A stretch of DNA of 64,000 nt from Paraburkholderia solisilvae (lineage in GTDB: Bacteria > Pseudomonadota > Gammaproteobacteria > Burkholderiales > Burkholderiaceae): assembly GCF_902859875.1 (NCBI RefSeq), contig NZ_CADIKF010000010.1, positions 62,001 to 126,000 on the forward strand. Reading direction: 5' to 3'. Within the stretch, counting starts at the first letter, position 1. Every line of letters starts with the position of its first letter. Below, piece after piece: positions 38,797-47,802 of this stretch. The position numbers and the translations under genes are program-made. The notes beneath the pieces are model-generated. The model ran no database searches, was not told the origin of the DNA, and saw only the letters and a program-made list of their open reading frames with translations.

Positions 38797-40473
38797 ATGA
38801 ACGAGTCCACCGCACAACGCAGTTCCCTTCGCATCGCGCGGTCTCCGCACGATTCGGTGCTGGCCGTTCTCACGCTGCTGCTGATCATCGGTTTCGTGAC
38901 CACGTCTTTGGCGAGCTATTTTGCGTCGCGCAATGCGATTCGCCAGAGCATCATCGACACCGAATTGCCGCTCACGTCGGACAACGCGTATTCCGAGATC
39001 CAGCGCGATCTGATCCAGCCAATCGTCATCTCGACGATGATGGCGCACGACACCTTTCTGCGCGACTGGGTGCTAAGCGGAGAAGGGGATGTCCGGCAAG
39101 TGACGAACTACTTGCACGAGATCGGCCGGCAATACGGCACGGTGACCGCCTTTTTCATTTCGGACCGGACGCACCGCTATTACCAGACGAACGGCGTGCT
39201 GAAGACCGTTAGCACGGCGAGCGCCCACGACAAATGGTATTTCAGCATGCGCACGCTTGCCGAACCCTATACGGTGGAGGTGGACGCGGATGAGGCAAAT
39301 CGGGGCGAACTGACTGTTTTTATCAATAGCCGTGTCTTCGACTATGAAGGCGCGTTAATCGGTGTGACTGGCGTCGGCATCAACGTGAAATCGATACGCG
39401 AGTTGATCGACACATACAAGCGGCGCTTTGACCGTAACGTTTATTTTGTCGGCGAAGACGGCCGCATCGTGCTTACCGGGTCCGCGGGCGGACCGTTAGG
39501 CGAGCATGCGGGCGACCGGCTTGCTAACAACACCGAGTTTGGGCATCTGTTCGCGGGCAGACGCCACACTCTGTCCGATAATTTCGAGTATCGCGCGAAC
39601 GGCAGCAGCCACTTCGCCAACGTTCGGTATATCCCTGAACTGCGCTGGTACCTGGTGGTCGACAAGAGCGAAAGCGGCCCGCTTGCCGGCGTGCGCCAGG
39701 CGTTATACATGAATCTGCTCGTCTGCGGGCTGACCATCGTCGTTGCACTGTTTCTGATGACGCTGGTGCTGCGCCGCTATCGCAAGCAGATCCGCGTCGC
39801 CGAGAACGAGCGCTATGGCGCATTGTCGTCGCTCGCGCACGATATCCGGTCGCCGCATTCGTCGATTCTTGCGCTGATCGATCTGCAACGCGGCGCGACG
39901 AAGCGGCTGCCGGAGCCGGAGTTTTTCAGCCGGATCGAGAGCTACACGCGTCGTGCGTCCGAGCTTGCGGACGACTTCGTGCAGCTCGCGCGCGCCGAAA
40001 CGCAGCGCTACTCGCTTGAACGCACCAACATCGGCGATGTGTTGCTGGAGGCGATGGATGAGATCGCGCCGCGCGCACAGCGCAAGCAGATTGCGGTGAC
40101 GTTTGCGGCATCGGACGATATCTGTTTCGCACTCGCCGATCGCACCTTGCTGATGCGCACACTGATCAATCTGCTCGATAACGCGATCAAGTACAGTCCG
40201 GCAGGCAGCCGGGTCGATTGCGCGGTGAAACGCCTCGGAGCCCGTGTCGAATGCGCGGTGCGCGATTACGGCTACGGTATCGCGCCGGAAGCACAGTTGC
40301 GTCTTTTCCAGCGATTCGCGCGCTTTCGGGTTGAAGGGCAACCAGAGGAAGAGGGCGTCGGCCTCGGGCTCGTGTTCGTGAAGACCGTCGTTGCGCGGCA
40401 CGGCGGGAGCGTTCGGGTCGACAGCGCGCCCGGCCGCGGCACGACGATGGAAATCGCGTTGCCCGCGGCCTGA
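38797..40473 (+). CDS. Cache-type membrane sensor histidine kinase
   Basis: A 558-residue sensor. Two membrane helices (about 20-44 and 303-325) flank a periplasmic Cache-like domain with YYQTNGVLKTVS and WYFSMRTLAEPYTVEVDAD segments. The HisKA motif has His348 in LAHDIRSP, and the ATPase has N-box NLLDNAIKYSP, G1 DYGYGIAP and G2 GVGLGLVFVK. The kinase core is a clear paralogue of the CHASE2 kinase at 34951-37416 (HDMRSPQASILAL versus HDIRSPHSSILAL). The response-regulator gene is convergent and ends 50 bases away. Confidence 0.93.
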   Translation: MNESTAQRSSLRIARSPHDSVLAVLTLLLIIGFVTTSLASYFASRNAIRQSIIDTELPLTSDNAYSEIQRDLIQPIVISTMMAHDTFLRDWVLSGEGDVRQVTNYLHEIGRQYGTVTAFFISDRTHRYYQTNGVLKTVSTASAHDKWYFSMRTLAEPYTVEVDADEANRGELTVFINSRVFDYEGALIGVTGVGINVKSIRELIDTYKRRFDRNVYFVGEDGRIVLTGSAGGPLGEHAGDRLANNTEFGHLFAGRRHTLSDNFEYRANGSSHFANVRYIPELRWYLVVDKSESGPLAGVRQALYMNLLVCGLTIVVALFLMTLVLRRYRKQIRVAENERYGALSSLAHDIRSPHSSILALIDLQRGATKRLPEPEFFSRIESYTRRASELADDFVQLARAETQRYSLERTNIGDVLLEAMDEIAPRAQRKQIAVTFAASDDICFALADRTLLMRTLINLLDNAIKYSPAGSRVDCAVKRLGARVECAVRDYGYGIAPEAQLRLFQRFARFRVEGQPEEEGVGLGLVFVKTVVARHGGSVRVDSAPGRGTTMEIALPAA

Positions 40474-40480
40474 CGCCCGG

Positions 40481-40517
40481 GCGGCCACGATGGCCGGAAG
40501 CCGACCATCGTGGCCGC
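40481..40517. terminator. Bidirectional hairpin between convergent kinase and regulator genes
   Basis: A perfect 13-bp stem (40481-40493 with 40505-40517) with an 11-base loop occupies almost the whole 50-base gap between two convergent stops. There is no T-tract on either strand. Position and symmetry suggest a shared terminator or mRNA 3'-end stabiliser. Confidence 0.55.
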
Positions 40518-40523
40518 CGGTCG

Positions 40524-41216
40524 TTACCCGGAAACCCAATGTTCGAGGCGGTAGCCGTGTGTGTAGATCGTGCGCAGGCGCACGCCGTGCTCGAGTCCGA
40601 GCGAAAGCTTTTGCCTGACGCGATAGACGTAGGTATCGATGCTGCGCGATGCCTTCGCGAGGTCGCGTCCCCAGATCAGCTTGACGAGCAGGTCGCGCGG
40701 CATGATCTGCCCGATGTTGCGAAAGAGTACGGCGGCGATGTCGAATTCGCGCGGTGTCAACGTAACCGGGGTTCCGCATACGGTTACCGACCGCTTGTCG
40801 AGGTCGATCACATAATTGCCAATTTCGATGCGCGACTGTTCTGATACGGGCGGATACGCGCGCCGCAGCAACGCGGTGATGCGCGCGCTCAGTTCGAGTT
40901 CGCGCCACGGCTTGACCATGTAGTCGTCGGCGCCCGCATTCAACGCGTGCACGATTTCCTCTTCCAGGCTGGAACTCGTGAGAAAAAGAATGGGCAAGTC
41001 CGGCCCAAGGCGGGTTCTCGCCCAGTTGAGCACCTCGAGACCGGAAATGTCGGGAACGTGCCAGTCCAGCATCAGCAGATCCACTTTATCGGTTTCGAGA
41101 AAACGGATCAGCTTGCGCCCTTCGCTGAACGTTTGAACCTCGTGCCCCGCGGCGACGAGCAGCGCCTCGATCTGGCGCGCCTGGTCAAGGTCATCCTCGA
41201 GCGATGCCACCCTCAC
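40524..41216 (-). CDS. OmpR/PhoB-family response regulator
   Basis: A 230-residue regulator. The receiver has the acidic pair Asp8/Asp9, the phosphorylation site Asp51 in LLMLDWHVPDISG and the conserved lysine in DDYMVKPW. The C-terminal winged helix (about 130-230) includes LTPREFDIAAVLFRN and SRSIDTYVYRVRQKL. It is the only full regulator between 33 and 44 kb, so it is the probable partner of the adjacent kinase and possibly of the CHASE2 kinase too. Confidence 0.94.
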   Translation of the reverse strand: MRVASLEDDLDQARQIEALLVAAGHEVQTFSEGRKLIRFLETDKVDLLMLDWHVPDISGLEVLNWARTRLGPDLPILFLTSSSLEEEIVHALNAGADDYMVKPWRELELSARITALLRRAYPPVSEQSRIEIGNYVIDLDKRSVTVCGTPVTLTPREFDIAAVLFRNIGQIMPRDLLVKLIWGRDLAKASRSIDTYVYRVRQKLSLGLEHGVRLRTIYTHGYRLEHWVSG

Positions 41217-41530
41217 ATTTACCTCGCCTGTTTGTTCGACTGCCTTATTGTCTGATAAAGCACCCGTTCGTCATATTCACCGAATGTCAACATTTCTCGA
41301 CGAACGCGCGATGCACGCGTGTTGCACCCGTGCCAGCCAGATTTGTTCACAACTGCATTTCTGATTACATGGTTAGATAGCCGGCGAAAAACCCGGGGCC
41401 GGAGAGCAGCGCGACATCGACACACCACGCGATGCACGCATCGTTTCGGCGCTTAAGACAAGAAAGCATGCGCATCCGATTCAGCGCGCATGCATCGCCT
41501 GCGGTTACGTTCCGCAGCGTGGATCAGACC
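41217..41530. other. Divergent promoter region of the regulator and the EAL gene
   Basis: A 314-base spacer, AT-richer around 41230-41370, that should hold promoters for the regulator (minus) and the phosphodiesterase (plus). The frame of the EAL gene is open back to 41432, so part of this stretch could be coding if an upstream start is used. Confidence 0.5.
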
Positions 41531-43471
41531 ATGTACCCAAGCTTCCCCCAAACCGTGACATCGACAGCGGGGTCTGTCGAAACGGTAGACGACTTGTGGC
41601 CGGACGCCATTGCGAGCGAGACATTTGCGCGTGCCGCGTTGCGCCTCATGACGGAACTGTTCGACCTGCCCGCAGCCGTCATGCATATTACGAGCGGCGA
41701 CCCTGGCTGGTATGAATACTGTGTGACAGAGCGCGCGCTTGGCAGCGCGTTTCTGCGGACGGTGTTTGATGAGTCTCCTTCGACGCGCAGGTTCGGCGAA
41801 CGTCCGGTGTTCATCAACGACAGCGACGGCATCTGGCAAGCGCCGGCGGGCGTGCTGCCGGGCGCCGAGCGATGGATCCGTTTTTGCGCATGTGTGCCCC
41901 TTCGCATGTCCGGCGATGCGATGACCGGCTATCTGTGGCTGTTCGACAGCCGTTTGCGGGTGGACATCGAAGCGCTCGAAAACACGCGCCTGGCGGATGC
42001 GGCGACGTTGCTGGTCGCGCGCTTCCAGGCGCTGGATGCGTTCCGCTATCGCGACCGCCTGACCTTGCTGGGCAATCGGACCCAGTTCGTGCGCGACGTA
42101 CGCGCCCGCATGCAGGGGCGCGATGCGTCGAACGGCGGCACTCACGCGGTCGTCGTGGACATCGGTTCATTGCCGATGGTGAGCCGCATGGTCGTCGCGT
42201 TAGGCCTCAGCAAGGTCGAGCACTCGATACAGTCGATGACGGCGCGGCTGACCGCGGCACTGCCGCCGGAAATCCGTCTCTACAAGATCGGTCACGCGCG
42301 TTTCGGCTTCCTGCACGCCGGCGGAATCGACATGGCGCGCAGGCTCGCGTTGCGCTGCACGACATGTTTCGAGCAGCCACTGGCGCTGCGCGATGAATTT
42401 CCGATCGCGCTGAGCGCGCACGCCGGCATTGTGAATATCGACGACGCCGGGTCGGCCGAGGATGTGGTGGCGGCATTGTTCGCCGTCTCGGAGCAGGCCC
42501 GTGCAGCGGGCAAAGCATGGCTGATGTACGACCGCAGCATCGTCGCCGCGCAGCAGCGGGCTTTCACGATCGTCAATTCGATGCGCGCGGCGTTGTGCTC
42601 GCCGGACCAGTTGCGTCTCGTCTATCAGCCGCGCGAGCGGTTGAGCGACGGCGCGTGGGTGGCGGCCGAAGCGTTGATTCGCTGGCGTCATCCGCAACTC
42701 GGCGATCTTTCGCCGAGCGAGATTCTGCCGCTGATCGAAGCGACCTCGTTGATGTCGATGCTGACCGACTGGGTGATCGACGCAGCCGCGCGCCAGCTCG
42801 CTCAATGGCATCGCATGGTGCCGAACTTCCAGATGTCGATCAACATCTCTCCGTCGGATTTCGGCAAGACAGCCTTTGTCGACGCGTTGTGCGCAGCGCT
42901 TGCGCGCCATGGCGCGAAGGGTGCCGGCATGGAGGTCGAGATTACCGAAACCGCGGTTGCGGCGGACCCGGAACACGCACAACGCATGCTTCAGCGCTTG
43001 AAGCAGGTCGGCATCTCCGTTGCGATCGACGATTTCGGTGTTGGGTACAGCAGTCTTTCGCGCTGGCAGACCTTTTCGTTCGGTATGTTGAAGGTCGACG
43101 GCGCGTTGACCCGCGATGCGGCCGAGAACGAGCGAGCCGAGGCAATCTTTCAGTGGGTGGTTGCGCTTGCCAAAAAGCTCGGTCAGAAAGTGGTTGCTGA
43201 AGGTATCGAAACAGAAGCGCAGCGGCTAGCAGCAGCCCGTTGGGGATGCGATGAGGCGCAAGGCTTCCTCATTTCGCGGCCGCTCGAAGCGTCTGTGCTG
43301 ACGGCGCGGCTTGCCGCCGCCACGCATCGCTCGATGGACGGCTTGCCGGTCATGCGAAGCACGAGTCAAAGCCGCAGCGAGCGGCACGCTACGAGTGGCT
43401 TTGCAGACTTCATTCTGCTTGGACTGGCCCGCTTGCGCCATGCGATCGCTGCCTGCGTACGCTCGCGCTAA
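41531..43471 (+). CDS. EAL-domain c-di-GMP phosphodiesterase with degenerate GGDEF domain
   Basis: About 646 residues. The N-terminal part (about 20-175) looks GAF-like. A GGDEF-fold domain follows, but its signature is replaced by GHARF, so it should not make c-di-GMP. The EAL domain is intact: EALIRWRHP with Glu380, NISPSDF, EITETAV, DDFGVGYSSL with Asp500/501, LKVD and VVAEGIE. It should therefore hydrolyse c-di-GMP, which in many bacteria lowers adhesion and biofilm. There is no membrane segment. I chose the ATG at 41531, which has a GGA site; starts at 41432 and 41468 are possible. It precedes the fimbrial operon, consistent with c-di-GMP control of adhesion. Confidence 0.9.
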   Translation: MYPSFPQTVTSTAGSVETVDDLWPDAIASETFARAALRLMTELFDLPAAVMHITSGDPGWYEYCVTERALGSAFLRTVFDESPSTRRFGERPVFINDSDGIWQAPAGVLPGAERWIRFCACVPLRMSGDAMTGYLWLFDSRLRVDIEALENTRLADAATLLVARFQALDAFRYRDRLTLLGNRTQFVRDVRARMQGRDASNGGTHAVVVDIGSLPMVSRMVVALGLSKVEHSIQSMTARLTAALPPEIRLYKIGHARFGFLHAGGIDMARRLALRCTTCFEQPLALRDEFPIALSAHAGIVNIDDAGSAEDVVAALFAVSEQARAAGKAWLMYDRSIVAAQQRAFTIVNSMRAALCSPDQLRLVYQPRERLSDGAWVAAEALIRWRHPQLGDLSPSEILPLIEATSLMSMLTDWVIDAAARQLAQWHRMVPNFQMSINISPSDFGKTAFVDALCAALARHGAKGAGMEVEITETAVAADPEHAQRMLQRLKQVGISVAIDDFGVGYSSLSRWQTFSFGMLKVDGALTRDAAENERAEAIFQWVVALAKKLGQKVVAEGIETEAQRLAAARWGCDEAQGFLISRPLEASVLTARLAAATHRSMDGLPVMRSTSQSRSERHATSGFADFILLGLARLRHAIAACVRSR

Positions 43472-43646
43472 ACAGTCGCAGCAGCAGTCTATTCCCGCCA
43501 CACGCTGTCAACCTTTGTCACAGCCGTCAAAATAAGTAAAGGGTTGTGCTCAAATAGTAACCAGACTGAACGGAACGGCACGGCACGCACAGAATGAAGT
43601 GTCGCTTCCTCACGGTCGCTAAATCTCATTTATTTAGGATACTGAA

Positions 43647-44192
43647 ATGAAACATAAAATGTCGATGGGTTTGATCTGCGCCGTCGCGGCCGGATCGATG
43701 GCGTTCCCGTTCGCGGCGAATGCGGCCGACGGCACGATTACCTTTAACGGCAGCATCACCGCACAGACCTGCACGGTGAGCGCGGCGAGCGCCAATCTGA
43801 CGGTGACGCTGCCGACCGTTTCGGTCGGCTCGTTGACCCAGACCGGACAAACCGCCGGCAATACGCCGTTCAGCATTTCGCTGACGGGCTGCGCGCCCGC
43901 ATCGGGCACGGTGCATACGTTCTTCGAGGCCGGTTCGACGACGTCGGCGGACGGTCATCTGAGCCTTACGGGGGGCGCGGGATCGGCCGGCAATGTGAAG
44001 ATCGACTTGCGCAATTCGGACGGTTCGGAAATCGTCGCGGGCGCCGCTGACGCTTCGCAGAATTCACTGCCCGTGAATATCGCAGCCGACGGCACGGCCA
44101 CGCTCAACTACACGGCTCAGTACGTCGCGACGGGCGCCGCCACGGCGGGTACGGCGAACTCGACCGTACAGTTCACGATGGTTTATCAATAA
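43647..44192 (+). CDS. Type 1-like fimbrial major subunit (pilin)
   Basis: A 181-residue chaperone-usher pilin. A signal peptide (1-27, ending ANAAD) precedes the Ig-like fold with the usual Cys pair (QTCTV and LTGCAP) and a C-terminal donor-strand region ending TVQFTMVYQ, with the penultimate Tyr typical of the family. The initial strand DGTITFNGSI carries the alternating hydrophobics of a donor strand. It is the first gene of a five-gene operon that continues with chaperone, usher and two tip-like proteins. Confidence 0.95.
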   Translation: MKHKMSMGLICAVAAGSMAFPFAANAADGTITFNGSITAQTCTVSAASANLTVTLPTVSVGSLTQTGQTAGNTPFSISLTGCAPASGTVHTFFEAGSTTSADGHLSLTGGAGSAGNVKIDLRNSDGSEIVAGAADASQNSLPVNIAADGTATLNYTAQYVATGAATAGTANSTVQFTMVYQ

Positions 44193-44272
44193 GCGGTGCA
44201 GTGCGGGGCGGGGTGCGGCGGGGCATCGACATGCTCCGCCGCCGTACAGGCAAATCTGTCGGAACGGTCATC

Positions 44273-45046
44273 ATGTTTATCAAGCAGGCGTTCAAGGCCG
44301 CCATCGGTTTATCGCTGGGTCTTCTCCTCATGGCCGGTTCGTCCGGCGCGCGCGCAGGGGTCGTCATCTCGGCCACTCGTGTCATTTATGACGAGAAGGA
44401 ACCCGAAGTAACGGTGAAGCTGACGAACGAAGGTTCCGTGCCGGCGCTGGTGCAGACATGGATCGACCATGGAGAGACCCGGCAGGCGCCTTCGGAGATC
44501 GACGTGCCGTTCGTCGTCACGCCGCCGATTTCGCGCATCGATCCCGCGAAGGGACAAACGCTGCGTATCGCCTACACCGGCGAGCCCTTGCCGCAAGACA
44601 AGGAGTCGGTGTTCTGGCTGAACGTGCTCGAGGTGCCGCCCAGGCCCAGCGCCGATGAAGCGGGCGCGAACAAGCTGCAACTCGCGTTTCACTCGCGCAT
44701 CAAGCTGTTCTTTCGGCCACCGGATCTGAAGGGCGCATCGCGGGAGGCGCCTGCCGCCGTGACATGGCGTTTCGTCGACGCAGGCGGCAAGACGGCTGTC
44801 GAAGCCTACAACCCGAGCGCGTATCACGTGTCGTTCATCCAGGTGGACGTGACTGTGAACAACCGGTCTGCGACGTGCGAGGACGGCGGCATGGTCGGTC
44901 CCGGCGAGCGCCGGCTGTTTCCGGTGTCGGGCTGGAAGTCCGCGTCGGGCGCCGCGCAGGTGCACTACACGTCGCTCAACGATCTGGGCGGAAGTGAAGG
45001 CGGTGTCGCGCCGCTGCAGGCGGCCAGCCCAGGCGTATCTCCTTAA
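44273..45046 (+). CDS. Periplasmic fimbrial chaperone (PapD-like)
   Basis: A 257-residue chaperone with two Ig-like domains that completes pilin folds by donor-strand complementation. A signal peptide ends ARAG at about residue 27. The N-domain begins VVISATRVIYDEKEPEVTV, where the basic anchor Arg is at the expected place, and the second anchor Lys lies in the F1-G1 region before LQLAFHSRIKLFFRP. A GGAA site fits the ATG at 44273; a longer frame to 44201 is unsupported. Confidence 0.95.
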   Translation: MFIKQAFKAAIGLSLGLLLMAGSSGARAGVVISATRVIYDEKEPEVTVKLTNEGSVPALVQTWIDHGETRQAPSEIDVPFVVTPPISRIDPAKGQTLRIAYTGEPLPQDKESVFWLNVLEVPPRPSADEAGANKLQLAFHSRIKLFFRPPDLKGASREAPAAVTWRFVDAGGKTAVEAYNPSAYHVSFIQVDVTVNNRSATCEDGGMVGPGERRLFPVSGWKSASGAAQVHYTSLNDLGGSEGGVAPLQAASPGVSP

Positions 45047-45141
45047 CGTCGATCCAATCGTTGCCGAAGAAGCCTTGGCGTGCCGCCGGAGTGTTCCGGC
45101 CGGCACTGGCCACACGCGACCCTATTCATCGTCGAACAAGA

Positions 45142-47718
45142 ATGAGACACCCCACCCCCAAGCATTTGCGATTGCGACCGTGCTGTGCTGTCGCGCTATC
45201 GCTGTGCGCGGCAACCTGTGCGGACGCGAGTGCGCCGGCGGGTGACGTGCAGGTGGGGGTGGTCCAGTTCAACGACCAGTTCTTCCAGCGACCAGGTGCG
45301 CCGAAAGTGGATGTGAGCCGCTTCGAGAAAGGCAATCCGTCTTTGCCGGGCACGTATCGGGTCGACCTGTACGTGAATCAGACATGGACCGGGCGCGTGC
45401 AGGTGACGCTCAGGCAGATCGGCGCCGATCCCGCGAACGTCGCGCCGTGTTTCGATCGCGAACTGCTGGAACAGGTAGGCGTGGATCTCGGCAAGCTTTC
45501 GGCACAGGCGACGGCGAGCCTGACGGCGCAGCAGGCGGATGCGAATGCATGCCTGATTTTCGCGGATCTCGTCGACGGCGGGCACGCTCATTTCGACAAC
45601 GGCGAGCAACGCCTCGACGTCGAGTTACCGCAAGCGGCGATGCTGCGCCAGGTGCGCGGCTACGTCGACCCCCGCTATTGGGACGACGGCGTGCCGGCCG
45701 CGATGCTGCAATACAACGCCAACGTCTACCGGTTCGACTCGGGCAACCTCGCTTCGACGCGCGGCTATATCGGCCTGCTCGGCGGCGCGAATGTCGGGGC
45801 CTGGCGCTTGCGCCACAACGGCAACCTGACGACCGACACGGTCGGCGGCACGCATTACCAGAGTGTGCAGACGAGCCTCGAGCGCGCGATTGTGCCGCTG
45901 AAAAGCCGTCTTACGATAGGCGATGCGTTTACCGACGGTGCGCTGTTCGATAGCGTCGGCTTTCGCGGCGTACGGCTCGCGACCGACGATCAGATGTATC
46001 CGGAGTCGCAGCGCGGATATGCGCCGGTCGTGCGGGGTATCGCGAACAGCAATGCGCAAGTGCAGATCCGCCAGAACGGCAACATCATTTATACGGGCAA
46101 TGTGCCGGCGGGGCCGTTCGAAATCTCCGATCTTTATCCGACCGGCTATGGCGGCGATCTGGAAGTTATCGTGACGGAGGCGGACGGCAGCGTGCACGTG
46201 TCACGCGTGCCCTATGCATCGGCGGTGAATGCGGTGCGTGCGGGCATCACGCGCTTTGGCGTGACGGCGGGCGAATACCGCGATCCCACCGTTCCGGACA
46301 AACCGTTGCTCGTGCAAGGAACGGTGCAGCACGGCTTCAGCAACCTGGTGACCGGTTACGCGGGCGTTACCCTTGCGCGAGGCTATCTGGCCGCTGTAAC
46401 CGGGATGGCGCTGAACACACGCTTCGGCGCATTCGGCTTCGACATCACGCAGGCGGATACGCGTCTCGCGAACGGACAGTCCCGCAACGGGCAAAGCGTG
46501 CGGATTGCCTACAGCAAGCTGATCGACCCGACCGGCACGAACGTCAGCGTGGCCGCCTATCGCTATTCGAGCAGCGGCTATCTCGGGTTGCAGGATGCGA
46601 TGCAGTTGCGTTCGTTGCAGGAGCGCGGGCAGGGCGATTCCCTCATGAGCGGCATTCCGCGTGGCCTGCTGCAGATCACGATCAACCAGAATCTGCCGGC
46701 CGGATTCGGCTCGTTCTATTTGACCGGCTCGTCTCAGGACTACTGGGACCGCGGCCGGCGCGATACGCAATTTCAGGCCGGTTATACCAACAACTTACGC
46801 CGCATCAACTACAGCATCTCACTGTCGCGGCAACTGGATCTGACGCTCGGCCGCTGGGACAACCGCGTGATGCTGACCGTGGGCATCCCGTTGGGCTTCG
46901 GCTCGCACGCGCCGTATCTGAGTTCGAGCGTGCAGCGGGACTCGCGTGACACAACGGATGCGCAGGCTTCGCTGACCGGCGCGCTCGGTGTCGACAACGC
47001 GGCGACCTATGGCGTCAATGTCGGGTATGACGCGGCGGGCGGCACTTCAGCGGCGACCAATGTCGGCGGCAACGCAACCTACGTCGCGCCGGTAGCGACG
47101 TTGACCGGCAGCGCGTCGAAGGGCACCGGTTATACGCAATACGGCGCCGGCATGTCGGGCGGCGTGGTCGCATATGGCGGTGGCGTCGCGTTTGCCCCGA
47201 GCATGGGCGACACGGTGGCGATCGTCGAAGCGAAGGGCGCCTCGGGTGCGCGCATCACGAACTCGAGCGGACTGCGCGTCGACCCCTGGGGACACGCAAT
47301 CGTCTCGAATCTGCAGCCGTTCGAGAACAACGAGATCGACATCGATCCGAAGGGACTGCCGATGAGCGTCGAACTGAAATCGAGCACCGAGCGCGTCGCA
47401 CCGACGCAAGGAGCGATCGTGCGCCTGACATTCGAAACGGAAGGAGGCGGTCGGTCGGTGCTGATGAGGGCGTCGTTTGCCGACGGGCGACCGCTGCCGT
47501 TCGGTGCGCAGGTCAGCGATGCGAGCGGGGCGAGCGTGGGCACGGTCGCGCAGGCGGGCCGGATCGTGTTGCGCGGGTTGCGGACGGACAGCGGTGAGCT
47601 GCGCGTGAAATGGGGTGATGCGGCCGATCAGCAGTGCAGGCTGCCGTACGCGTTGCCGCCCGCGGCAGGCGGTAAAACGAACTGGACGGCGGTCGATGCG
47701 GCTTGCAGCACAAATTGA
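45142..47718 (+). CDS. Fimbrial outer-membrane usher
   Basis: An 858-residue usher. A signal peptide (1-29) is followed by the N-terminal chaperone-binding domain (about 35-150; VQFNDQFFQRPGAPKVDVSRFEKG), a 24-strand barrel with plug (about 160-690; RGYAPVVRGIANSNAQV is the plug signature) and two C-terminal domains (about 700-858) with PFGAQVSDASGASVGTV. The start at 45142 gives the best signal peptide. It lies between the chaperone and the tip genes, the standard order. Confidence 0.95.
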   Translation: MRHPTPKHLRLRPCCAVALSLCAATCADASAPAGDVQVGVVQFNDQFFQRPGAPKVDVSRFEKGNPSLPGTYRVDLYVNQTWTGRVQVTLRQIGADPANVAPCFDRELLEQVGVDLGKLSAQATASLTAQQADANACLIFADLVDGGHAHFDNGEQRLDVELPQAAMLRQVRGYVDPRYWDDGVPAAMLQYNANVYRFDSGNLASTRGYIGLLGGANVGAWRLRHNGNLTTDTVGGTHYQSVQTSLERAIVPLKSRLTIGDAFTDGALFDSVGFRGVRLATDDQMYPESQRGYAPVVRGIANSNAQVQIRQNGNIIYTGNVPAGPFEISDLYPTGYGGDLEVIVTEADGSVHVSRVPYASAVNAVRAGITRFGVTAGEYRDPTVPDKPLLVQGTVQHGFSNLVTGYAGVTLARGYLAAVTGMALNTRFGAFGFDITQADTRLANGQSRNGQSVRIAYSKLIDPTGTNVSVAAYRYSSSGYLGLQDAMQLRSLQERGQGDSLMSGIPRGLLQITINQNLPAGFGSFYLTGSSQDYWDRGRRDTQFQAGYTNNLRRINYSISLSRQLDLTLGRWDNRVMLTVGIPLGFGSHAPYLSSSVQRDSRDTTDAQASLTGALGVDNAATYGVNVGYDAAGGTSAATNVGGNATYVAPVATLTGSASKGTGYTQYGAGMSGGVVAYGGGVAFAPSMGDTVAIVEAKGASGARITNSSGLRVDPWGHAIVSNLQPFENNEIDIDPKGLPMSVELKSSTERVAPTQGAIVRLTFETEGGGRSVLMRASFADGRPLPFGAQVSDASGASVGTVAQAGRIVLRGLRTDSGELRVKWGDAADQQCRLPYALPPAAGGKTNWTAVDAACSTN

Positions 47719-47802
47719 GCGGACGTCTTGCGGGCTGCGTCGCCGTGACGGCGATACGAGATTCATCCGGACAGTCCTGTGTCAGCAAAGGGGGGGAGCG
47801 CA

